Of a stretch of DNA of 17,886 nt, positions 6,622 through 13,054 are shown one piece after another; within the stretch, counting starts at the first letter, position 1; the number at the start of each line of letters is the position of its first letter. The stretch covers positions 1 to 17,886 of the forward strand of contig JAFAPL010000636.1 of the NCBI GenBank assembly GCA_019247135.1, in the 5' to 3' direction. Position numbers and translations under genes: made by a program. Source of the stretch: Chloroflexota bacterium. GTDB taxonomy: Bacteria; Chloroflexota; UBA6077; CF-72. The notes under the pieces are model-generated. The model saw only the letters and a list, made by a program, of their open reading frames with translations, was not told where the DNA came from and searched no databases.

Positions 6622-7227
6622 AGTGTGGGCGCCGTTTTCGGCCTGAGCCGTTTCGATCAGCTGGCGGAAGACCTCGTATGGTTGCGCGCCAACCATGCTG
6701 TAACGGCCAGCGATGTACGTCGGGACGCCGGTGACGCCAGCCGCGCGGGCGAACTCGAATTGTTCCTCCACGCGCTCGCGATAGCGCGACTCGGTCAGCG
6801 CTGAGCGGAGCTCGGCCGCGTCCAGCTGCACCGATTCCGCGATCGTCGAAAGGACATCCGTCGCGCCGATGTTTAGGCCCTCGGCGAAATAGGCGCGGTA
6901 CACGGCGCGTCGGAACGCCTCGCCGTCACCGTTGTCGTCAGCCCACAATGCCGCCTCGTGCGCGGGTACCGAGTTGTACCAGTGCGTGCGGCTGGCGTAC
7001 GCAAGGCCCTCGGCAGTCGCGACCTGCTGCATGCGGGCATGCGCCGCGGCCCGCCGCTCGGGCGGCCACGGCACTTCCTGACCCTCCAGGGGGATGCCGG
7101 GGTGGAGCTCGAAGGCGCAGTGCTCCACTTCCAGGTCATACGCCTGGCGCAGCTTGTCGACCCGAGCCTGGCCGACGTAGCACCACGGTCAAATGAAGTC
7201 GCTGAAGATCAGCAGCCGCACGCTCAT
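6607..7227 (-). CDS. DsbA/FrnE-type thiol-disulfide oxidoreductase, probable selenoprotein (Sec at TGA 7191-7189)
   Basis: Reading through one TGA gives a 206-residue DsbA-family protein (FrnE/COG2761 type, thioredoxin fold with helical insert). The N-terminus reads LLIFSDFI-U-PWCYVG. The TGA (codon 13) stands exactly where the family has the first, nucleophilic Cys of CPWC; C16 is present. Downstream, FELHPGIP, the helical insert and the cis-Pro loop GVTGVPTYI (P169) are intact and there is no other stop, so this is not a decaying gene. It should exchange thiol/disulfide (here selenol) groups on proteins or small molecules. No signal peptide is visible, so it is probably cytoplasmic. Start: ATG at 7227 directly abuts GGAG, while GTG at 7221 lies 6 nt from it and may be the true start. 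The first in-frame start after the TGA is GTG 7128, which would lose the active site. The last four residues and stop come from a repeat element. Alternatives are a nonsense mutation or a sequencing error. Confidence 0.8.
7146..7184 (-). promoter_or_regulatory. Candidate bacterial SECIS stem-loop
   Basis: On the minus strand, 12 nt after the in-frame TGA, GTCGGCC (7176-7170) pairs fully with GGTCGAC (7162-7156), including one G-U pair, around the 7-nt loop AGGCTCG. A lower stem GGTGC (7184-7180) / GCGCC (7150-7146) extends it through a small internal loop. The apical loop starts 19 nt after the TGA and has G at its second position. This fits the published bacterial SECIS model (a stem-loop within the coding region shortly after UGA, G among the first loop bases, read by SelB). 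Folding energy was not computed. Confidence 0.6.
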
Positions 7228-7405
7228 CTCCAAGCAGTGTACTCATGATGCGTGCGCGACTAGCCAGAGCAATCAATTCCCAAGTTGAAGAATCTGGACC
7301 CAACAGCGGTAGCCCGCGAAGTTCTGCCCGAGCCACAAGGAATCACGACCGGCACGCGGCCGCCGGGCGATAGCTGGCTGGCACCGGTGCTGCGACTTCG
7401 GCGCC

Positions 7406-8074
7406 GTGACCGACGTTGCCCCAGCACCAGTCGAGCGTTCTCGTACTTCGCGACTGGTGGCGCTCATGGTCCTGGCGGCTCTGATCCTGATCGGCCTGAC
7501 CGTCGTCGCCAGCCAGTCCGGGCCCGACAGGGTCGACATCCAGGCAACTCTCTGGCTGCAATTGATCAAATTTTCCTGGTTCGCGACGCTCATGTACCTG
7601 GTCAGCTGGCCCGGCTACGCCCCGCAAAGCTTGCTTCTACCCGTCCTTGTGGCAGCCGTCTTCCTGTTGCTTCGTTTTCGGATTGACGCACTGTGGGTGC
7701 TCTGCACGGCCGCGTCGTCACTGGTGACCACGTTGATCAAGGAGCTCGTCCAGCGGCCGCGGCCGTCGCCCGAACTGGTCGGAGTGATAGCTCCCCTGCC
7801 CGACTGGAGTTTTCCCAGTGGGCACACCGTGCAATACACAACACTTTTCGGATTTGCGTTCTTTCTGGTGTTCGTGCGGATGCGACGGTCGTCGCTTCGC
7901 ACGACATTGCTCACGCTCCTGGCGGTGCCAGTCATTCTGGTTGGGCCGTCGCGGCTGTACCTGGGCCAGCACTGGCTCAGTGATGTGGTTGGCGGCTACG
8001 CGGTCGCCGTCCTGTTGCTCATACCCTATTGCTGGGCATATGCGAGGGTGCGGCTCTCGAAGGCGTCTCATTGA
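7406..8074 (+). CDS. PAP2-superfamily membrane phosphatase
   Basis: A 222-residue integral membrane phosphatase with all three PAP2 signature motifs: K-x6-RP at 112-120, PSGH at 137-140 (H140 proton donor) and SR-x5-H-x3-D at 182-193 (H189 the nucleophile). Six hydrophobic segments can be seen (about 16-36, 53-68, 76-90, 95-111, 144-157 and 166-181 or 195-212). Members dephosphorylate lipid phosphates such as phosphatidic acid or undecaprenyl pyrophosphate on the outer membrane face; which one cannot be told here. The start is GTG at 7406 and no good ribosome binding site is visible. The gene is convergent with the cell-wall lytic protein downstream, leaving only 4 nt between stops. That pairing is consistent with, but does not prove, a role in envelope lipid-carrier recycling. 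Confidence 0.9.
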   Translation: MTDVAPAPVERSRTSRLVALMVLAALILIGLTVVASQSGPDRVDIQATLWLQLIKFSWFATLMYLVSWPGYAPQSLLLPVLVAAVFLLLRFRIDALWVLCTAASSLVTTLIKELVQRPRPSPELVGVIAPLPDWSFPSGHTVQYTTLFGFAFFLVFVRMRRSSLRTTLLTLLAVPVILVGPSRLYLGQHWLSDVVGGYAVAVLLLIPYCWAYARVRLSKASH

Positions 8075-8078
8075 ATCG

Positions 8079-8699
8079 TTACGGGCACAGCCCTGCGAGC
8101 ACGACCTGCCACTGTGTCCAGCCCTTGGTTCGCGCAAGCCAGATCGCGGCGTCGATGTTTGCGACCGGCTCGAACGGGGACAGGCCCTGCTTGCCTTGCG
8201 GTGTGGCCGCCCACGTGGAGGGGACGAACTGCGCGAGCCCGGCCGCACGCGAGCTCGCGTTCTGTCGCGCCGGATCCCAGCCGCTCTCGTGCCCGATGAC
8301 ACAGTCCAGCCGCGGTGCGAGATCCGGCGCGGCCAGGTAGAGGTAGGAGCGTGGATCCAGCGCCGTGGCGGTGAGCGCCACCTGTTCGGCGGTGGGCTCG
8401 GCTACAGGCTCGTAGCCCAGCGCCGGTATCCACGCCCAGCCATCGGCGAGTGGATCGAATACCCAGAGCCGCCCGTTCTGTTGCGGCGCGTCGACACGAA
8501 AGAATACGCCAGCTGGAGCTCGACCAAAGCTGGACGAACCAGTGGCCTGCGCGAACACGTCTACCTCTTGCGTCGTCTGAATCCATTGTTGATGCCAATC
8601 AGGCGGCGAGCCCGCCGGACTTTCCCAGGCGAATGAGCTGGATGGCGACATCGTTGAGCACAGGGCGACAACAGGTAGTAAACGACGGAGTAACGGCAA
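8079..8699 (-). CDS. Secreted lytic-transglycosylase-like protein (SLT fold)
   Basis: A 206-residue protein with a C-terminal lysozyme/SLT-type domain (about 130-204): CVIGHESGWDP with catalytic-type E138, then AAGLAQFVPSTWA (152-164) and a C-terminal helix ending KGWTQW. Such domains cleave the glycan strands of peptidoglycan. Residues 59-95 (RAPAGVFFRVDAP...WVFDP...AWIPALGY) look like a small beta domain, perhaps SH3-like. The start is TTG at 8699: GAGG (8711-8708) lies 8 nt before it. The resulting N-terminus MPLLRRLLPVVALCS, ending near SSSFA, is a good signal peptide, so the protein should be exported. A shorter start at ATG 8651 would lose that signal. It is convergent with the PAP2 gene. 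Whether it is an active lytic transglycosylase or a muramidase is not decided by sequence alone. Confidence 0.82.
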   Translation of the reverse strand: MPLLRRLLPVVALCSTMSPSSSFAWESPAGSPPDWHQQWIQTTQEVDVFAQATGSSSFGRAPAGVFFRVDAPQQNGRLWVFDPLADGWAWIPALGYEPVAEPTAEQVALTATALDPRSYLYLAAPDLAPRLDCVIGHESGWDPARQNASSRAAGLAQFVPSTWAATPQGKQGLSPFEPVANIDAAIWLARTKGWTQWQVVLAGLCP

Positions 8700-8903
8700 T
8701 GCGGGTGCCTCACGAATACAGGCTCGCCTGGGGCATCGGCGCGCGCGCAATCACGCTGCACTGCTCAATGCCAGTTGGCGGCATGACCAGCCGCCGTACC
8801 ACATACCGGGAGGCAACCAGTCGCAAGTTGAGCCGGGGCGCCGGGACCTATTCCGACGCGTAAACAGGCTCTATTGGGTTGGATGCCTTTTCACAACAGA
8901 ATG

Positions 8904-8922
8904 GCGGCGAGAGACTCGCCGC
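8904..8922 (-). terminator. Hairpin downstream of the response regulator
   Basis: An 8-bp perfect stem GCGGCGAG / CTCGCCGC with a 3-nt loop, 65 nt past the response-regulator stop on the minus strand. The bases after the stem are only mildly T-rich (CATTCTGTTGT), so termination strength is uncertain. The rest of the gene-free stretch 8700-8986 holds nothing I recognise. Confidence 0.35.
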
Positions 8923-8986
8923 ACCTACAGCCACGATACAGGAATATGCTCGCGAGTGCCAGGCCGCGCGGGTGCCGCGCGCAATT

Positions 8987-9367
8987 TCAGCTGCTGGTTG
9001 CTTCGTGGACCTTCGAGAGAAAGGCGCCGAAATCCAGTGGCTTGTGGAATGCGCCGTCCACGTCGTGCAGGCGTCCAGTCTCTAACAGGTCGACCTCGCC
9101 ACTCACGAGCATGACAGGGATATCTCGTGTCGCATTCCGGCGCCGCAGGTCCTCCAGCACGTGCAGACCTGAAGTACCAGGCAGCGCGACATCGAGCAGG
9201 ATGACGTCCGGATTGCGGTCACGTGCAAGATTCAACGTCTCCGGGCCGTTGCGGGCGCCGAGTGGTCGATAGCCTTCGTCCGACAGCAAAGCCATGAGCA
9301 CCTCACGCAGCCAGTCGTCGTCATCGGCGATCAACACCGTTTTAGGCTCACCTCGCAGTCGGCGCAT
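8987..9367 (-). CDS. Stand-alone response regulator receiver domain (CheY-like)
   Basis: A 126-residue single receiver (REC) domain with no output domain. The acidic pocket is at D15-D18 (IADDDDW), the phosphorylation site is D59 (VILLDVALPG), the switch residue is S89 (VMLVSGE) and the conserved Lys is K109 (FHKPLD). Such proteins relay phosphoryl groups or act by protein-protein contact instead of binding DNA. No histidine kinase lies in the window, so the partner is unknown. Start: ATG at 9367 has a weak ribosome binding site. An in-frame GTG at codon 11 (9337) follows AGGTGAG after about 9 nt and could be the real start without harming the fold. The gene is divergent from the KimA-like transporter and shares a 211-bp upstream region with it. 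Confidence 0.92.
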   Translation of the reverse strand: MRRLRGEPKTVLIADDDDWLREVLMALLSDEGYRPLGARNGPETLNLARDRNPDVILLDVALPGTSGLHVLEDLRRRNATRDIPVMLVSGEVDLLETGRLHDVDGAFHKPLDFGAFLSKVHEATSS

Positions 9368-9413
9368 GCCGCTTCAATGAGGTGCACGCGCCATACCAGG
9401 CTCCTGCAAGCTG

Positions 9414-9442
9414 TGTAACTGCACGGTGACGGTCGAGTTACA
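9414..9442. promoter_or_regulatory. Inverted repeat TGTAACT / AGTTACA, possible operator
   Basis: A perfect 7-bp inverted repeat (9414-9420 and 9436-9442), centres 22 bp apart, in the region between the divergent response regulator and KimA-like genes. Half-sites two helical turns apart suit a dimeric regulator. No matching promoter could be assigned with confidence. Confidence 0.3.
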
Positions 9443-9523
9443 AACATCCGACGTTGTCGCTCCGACCCGCTGCCGCCAGGCGCAAGTCGGGCAGTCGCAC
9501 CTCTAACGAATTATTTACTCCGC

Positions 9524-9557
9524 CGGCCACTTTGTTGAGGCTTTGTTGAGCGGCCAC
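9524..9557 (+). repeat. Nested direct repeats just upstream of the transporter start
   Basis: CGGCCAC (9524-9530) and TTTGTTGAG (9531-9539) are followed by GC, then TTTGTTGAG (9542-9550) and CGGCCAC (9551-9557). The 9-mers are 11 bp apart, one helical turn. The block ends 21 bp before the ATG, so it lies in the leader or promoter. It could be a tandem binding site or a small duplication. Confidence 0.45.
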
Positions 9558-9578
9558 AGCCCAAACTTTGGAGCACGC

Positions 9579-11636
9579 ATGGTGGAGTTGGATCCGCAAG
9601 GGCCGCTTCGGCGCGAGCGAACGGGCGGGCAGACCGTCTCGCATCCAGACCTCGAATGGCGCGAGACCGTCCGCGGCACCAAGCCTGGCGACCGTTTCGT
9701 TCGCATCGCCACGCACAAAGGCTTCACCCGTCTGCGACGCGGCTACCTGGTCCCCCGCCCAGGTGTTGGCGAGCCCACCAGCGGCCTGGGTCGAGCGGTC
9801 AGTCGTTTCAAGCACATCGTTCTGGGCACCCCAATCCCCACGGCTCGCGAAGCACACGAGCGCTTGAACAAGATCCGGGCGCTCGCCGTCTTCTCCTCCG
9901 ACGCACTGTCCTCGGTCGCGTACGGCGGCGAAGAAATCATGAAAGTGCTCGTGCTGGCAGGCGCGGGTGCGCTGTCACTGACGTTGCCGATCTCTGGCGT
10001 CATCGTGCTCTTGCTGGCGATTGTCGTGCTCAGCTATCGGCAGACGATTCGCGCGTACCCCTCCGGTGGCGGCAGCTACATTGTCGCTAGCGACAACCTG
10101 GGCATGCTGCCCGGCCTCACCGCGGCCGGCGCGCTGTTGATCGACTACGTGTTGACGGTATCGGTGTCGGTCGCCGCCGGTGTCGCGGCGCTCACCTCGA
10201 TGGTGCCGGATTGGCTGCCGTACGCCGTGCCGATGACCGTCGGCGCGGTCGCGCTGATCACATTGGCCAACCTGCGCGGCCTTCGTGAATCGGGCACCAT
10301 CTTCGCCGCGCCGACGTATCTGTTCGTCGGGATGATGTACGTGCTCATCGGGTGGGGTCTCTATCGACTGGCCACCGGCGATTACAGCTACACGCCTCCA
10401 CCGTCGGTCAGACCGTTTGGCGCGGACAGCCTCAGCATCTTCTTGATCCTGCGCGCGTTTGCGCAGGGGTGCTCGGCCATGACCGGCACCGAGGCCATCT
10501 CCAATGGAGTGCCCGCCTTCAAAGCGCCGGAGGCGCCAAACGCTCGGACGACGCTCGTGTGGATGGGCATCTTGCTCGGGACGATGTTCTTCGGCATGAA
10601 CTATCTCGCTGCACAGATAGGCATCCTGCCCGCCAATGACGAGACGGTGCTGTCGCAGCTCGGCCGCGTCGTTCTGGGTGACGGGAGCCCGCTGTACATC
10701 GTGCTCCAGGTCGCCACCGCGCTCATCCTCGTGCTGGCAGCGAACACGTCGTTCGCTGATTTCCCGCGACTCGCGTCGATCCTCGCACGCGATCGCTTCC
10801 TTCCTCGCTTGTTCCAGTTCCGCGGCGATCGGCTGGCGTTCACGAGCGGCATCGTCGCGCTCGCCCTGTTCGCGATCGCGCTGCTGGTGATCTTCAACGG
10901 CAGCGTTGACCAGTTGATCCCGCTGTATGCGATTGGAGTGTTCGCCAGCTTCACGCTGTCGCAGTCAGGCATGGTGGTCCACTGGCGCAGGCTGCGCGAG
11001 CGGGGTTGGCAGCGGTCGGCGGTGATCAACGGCGTTGGTGCGGTCACAACAGCGATCGTGACGCTAGTGATCGCGTTCACGAAGTTCGGTGAGGGGGCGT
11101 GGCTGGTGGTGCTGCTGATCCCTCTGTTGATCCTCGGGTTCTGGGGCATTCACCGCCACTACCAGACGCTGGAGCGGGCACGCCGAGCAGAGACGCCGCT
11201 GTTCCCCGAGCAGGTCGTGGTACGCACGGTTGTGCCGGTGGCAGACATCGGCGTGCAGGCGCGGCAGGCGCTCGCGTTTGCACGGGCGATCGCGCCGGAC
11301 GATCGTCACGTCGTGGCCGTGCACGTGACCGACGAAGCGGCGTCGGCCGAGCGCTTGCGGCACGAATGGGAAGAGTGGGAGCCGGGCGTCGAATTGATCA
11401 TTGTGGAGTCGCCATACCGCTCATTGGCGGGCCCACTGCTGGCGTACATCGACGCGCTGAAAGAAACCCATCCGCGGGACACGATCACGATCGTCCTGCC
11501 GGAGTTCGTGCCGTCGCACTGGTGGGAGCAGCTGCTGCACAACCAGACGGCTCTCCGCCTCAAGGCTGCGCTGCTGTTCCACCCGGGCGTGGTCGTCGCC
11601 AACGTGCCGTATCACATGGCCCGCAAACCAGCCTGA
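9579..11636 (+). CDS. KimA-like APC-superfamily transporter, probable K+ importer
   Basis: A 685-residue membrane transporter. About 12 helices span residues 123-533, after a long polar N-terminal region. SSDALSSVAYG at the start of the core has the Asp-x6-Tyr arrangement (D108, Y115) that, as I recall, binds K+ in Bacillus subtilis KimA (D36/Y43). GTEAISNGVPAFKAPEAPNA is another KimA-subfamily hallmark. The cytosolic C-terminus (534-685) begins VVVRTVVPVADI and resembles a USP-like alpha/beta domain, the regulatory part in KimA. The expected role is proton-coupled potassium uptake, often controlled by c-di-AMP. Start: ATG at 9579 with GGAG 5 nt upstream (9570-9573); longer TTG starts lack this. 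The roughly 100-residue N-terminal extension is longer than in KimA. An amino-acid permease is the main alternative. Confidence 0.8.
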   Translation: MVELDPQGPLRRERTGGQTVSHPDLEWRETVRGTKPGDRFVRIATHKGFTRLRRGYLVPRPGVGEPTSGLGRAVSRFKHIVLGTPIPTAREAHERLNKIRALAVFSSDALSSVAYGGEEIMKVLVLAGAGALSLTLPISGVIVLLLAIVVLSYRQTIRAYPSGGGSYIVASDNLGMLPGLTAAGALLIDYVLTVSVSVAAGVAALTSMVPDWLPYAVPMTVGAVALITLANLRGLRESGTIFAAPTYLFVGMMYVLIGWGLYRLATGDYSYTPPPSVRPFGADSLSIFLILRAFAQGCSAMTGTEAISNGVPAFKAPEAPNARTTLVWMGILLGTMFFGMNYLAAQIGILPANDETVLSQLGRVVLGDGSPLYIVLQVATALILVLAANTSFADFPRLASILARDRFLPRLFQFRGDRLAFTSGIVALALFAIALLVIFNGSVDQLIPLYAIGVFASFTLSQSGMVVHWRRLRERGWQRSAVINGVGAVTTAIVTLVIAFTKFGEGAWLVVLLIPLLILGFWGIHRHYQTLERARRAETPLFPEQVVVRTVVPVADIGVQARQALAFARAIAPDDRHVVAVHVTDEAASAERLRHEWEEWEPGVELIIVESPYRSLAGPLLAYIDALKETHPRDTITIVLPEFVPSHWWEQLLHNQTALRLKAALLFHPGVVVANVPYHMARKPA

Positions 11637-11678
11637 ACACGCGGGCGCGGCGCTGCCCAGGTTGAATACCATCGCGCG

Positions 11679-12569
11679 GTGAGACGGTTCGAACTCGCGC
11701 TGCCCGACACCCTTGAAGCATGCACACGCGTGCTGGCCGATACGCCAGACGTGAAACTCGTGGCTGGCGGCACTGACTTGTTACCTCAGATGAAGATGGG
11801 CGCCGTCAAAGCGCGCACCGTGGTCGATCTCAGTGCACTACCCGAGCTGAAGGTGATCGAGCGCGCGGCTGACGGCTCCTTGCGTGTAGGCGCCGCCGCG
11901 TCGGCACGCTCGATCGAGCTCGACACGCGCGTGCGTGACGGCTTCATCTCACTCGCGGAGGGTGCCGGGGTGGTCGGCTCGTATCAGATTCGCAACCTGG
12001 CTACCCTCGGCGGCAATCTCGCCAACGCGGCGCCATCAGCCGATATGGCTCCGCCGCTGCTCGCGCTCGACGCCGAGCTCGTCGTCGATGGCCCGCGTGG
12101 ACGACGCCGCATCCCAGCCGCCGAGTTCTTTCTCGGCGTGCGGCGTACTCAGCTGGCCGGCGATGAAGTGCTCGTCGAGATCGTGATTCCCGCGCCGCCG
12201 CCAGGCTCCGGTGGGACGTATGTGCGTCACACACCCCGCCGTGAGCTGGACATTGCGGTCGTCGGCGTCGCCTCTCAACTCACGATGCAGGCTGACATAT
12301 GCACCAGAGCGCGCATCGCGCTCGGGGCTGTGGCGCCCACGCCAGTCCGGGCGCGCGATGCCGAAGCTCGCCTCGAAGGAAACAGCGTCACGCCAAAGCT
12401 GATCGAAGAGGCGGCGGACCTGGCGGTCCATGCTGCGAGCCCGATTTCGGATCAGCGCGGCTCGGCTGAGTTTCGCCGCCACCTGGTCCGAGTCCTCACC
12501 CGCCGCACACTCACCACCGCGCTCGAACGCGCAAGTGGCGTGTCCGTGAGCCGAAATGGAGTTCACTGA
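11679..12569 (+). CDS. Molybdenum hydroxylase, FAD-binding subunit (CoxM/XdhB type)
   Basis: A 296-residue medium subunit of the xanthine dehydrogenase / CO dehydrogenase family. The FAD-binding motifs are VAGGTDLLPQM (28-38) and TLGGNLANAAPSADMAPPLL (109-128), with the C-terminal CO_deh_flav_C domain from about 185. It takes electrons from the iron-sulfur subunit and passes them to NAD+, quinone or oxygen. It heads a three-gene operon with 3-nt and 5-nt gaps to the next genes. The start is GTG at 11679; no strong ribosome binding site is visible. All expected FAD-contact segments are present and length is normal. The M-S-L gene order is that of coxMSL, but the Mo subunit lacks the CO dehydrogenase signature, so the cox name is not used. 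Confidence 0.93.
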   Translation: MRRFELALPDTLEACTRVLADTPDVKLVAGGTDLLPQMKMGAVKARTVVDLSALPELKVIERAADGSLRVGAAASARSIELDTRVRDGFISLAEGAGVVGSYQIRNLATLGGNLANAAPSADMAPPLLALDAELVVDGPRGRRRIPAAEFFLGVRRTQLAGDEVLVEIVIPAPPPGSGGTYVRHTPRRELDIAVVGVASQLTMQADICTRARIALGAVAPTPVRARDAEARLEGNSVTPKLIEEAADLAVHAASPISDQRGSAEFRRHLVRVLTRRTLTTALERASGVSVSRNGVH

Positions 12570-12572
12570 TCG

Positions 12573-13049
12573 ATGCCGCGAATGTTGCTCAGTTTCACAC
12601 TCAATGGATCACCAACTGAATTGCTCGTTCAGCCATACCAGACGCTACTGGAGGCAGTGCGCGACGTCGCTCGTCTGACGGGTACAAAAGAAGGCTGCGG
12701 GACAGGCGACTGCGGCGCCTGCACCGTTCACCTGGATGGCAAACCAGTGGCCAGTTGCCTCATTCTTGCCATGCAAGCGCGGGGCCGCGACGTGCGTACA
12801 ATCGAAGGACTTGCCGACAGCGGCACGCTCCACCCTGTCCAGTCCGCATTTGTCGCGCATGGAGTGCCGCAATGTGGATTCTGTATTCCGGGTGTGCTGA
12901 TGTCGGCCAGCGCATTGTTGAACGATAATCCGGCGCCGACAGACACGGAGATTCGCCTCGGCATCGCTGGCAATCTGTGTCGGTGCACGGGATATACCAA
13001 AATGGTCGCGGCCATCCAGGAGGCCGCGGGCCAGGTGCGGGAGAACTGA
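12573..13049 (+). CDS. Molybdenum hydroxylase, [2Fe-2S] subunit (CoxS/XdhC type)
   Basis: A 158-residue small subunit with both iron-sulfur clusters. The N-terminal plant-ferredoxin-type cluster uses C42, C47, C50 and C62 (GCGTGDCGAC...SC). The C-terminal helical-type cluster uses C101, C104, C136 and C138 (QCGFC...LCRCTGY). All eight cysteines are present and length is normal for the family. It carries electrons from the molybdopterin site to the FAD subunit. ATG at 12573 comes 3 nt after the FAD-subunit stop, and TGGAG upstream (12557-12561) is at the long end of useful spacing. It is followed after 5 nt by the Mo subunit. This call is secure; the substrate is set by the large subunit. Confidence 0.95.
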   Translation: MPRMLLSFTLNGSPTELLVQPYQTLLEAVRDVARLTGTKEGCGTGDCGACTVHLDGKPVASCLILAMQARGRDVRTIEGLADSGTLHPVQSAFVAHGVPQCGFCIPGVLMSASALLNDNPAPTDTEIRLGIAGNLCRCTGYTKMVAAIQEAAGQVREN

Positions 13050-13054
13050 AGCAG

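Noticed and set aside
6607..7128. Gene start at GTG 7128 giving a 173-residue protein
   Set aside because: This start falls in the middle of a conserved strand (LEVEHCAFE) and removes the whole N-terminal strand and redox motif; the frame upstream of the TGA is clearly the same protein.
6607..7227. Reading the thiol oxidoreductase as a pseudogene, or TGA as a reassigned sense codon throughout the genome
   Set aside because: Everything else in the frame is intact, and other genes here end in TGA (for example those ending at 105, 5453, 8074 and 12569), so TGA is normally a stop.
7228..7405. Promoter pair or small RNA between the divergent thiol oxidoreductase and PAP2 genes
   Set aside because: No convincing -35/-10 pair, hairpin or small frame could be picked out by eye.
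9368..9578. c-di-AMP (ydaO-type) riboswitch before the KimA-like gene
   Set aside because: I could not find the conserved segments of this riboswitch by eye; the short repeats present do not match it. A covariance search would settle it.
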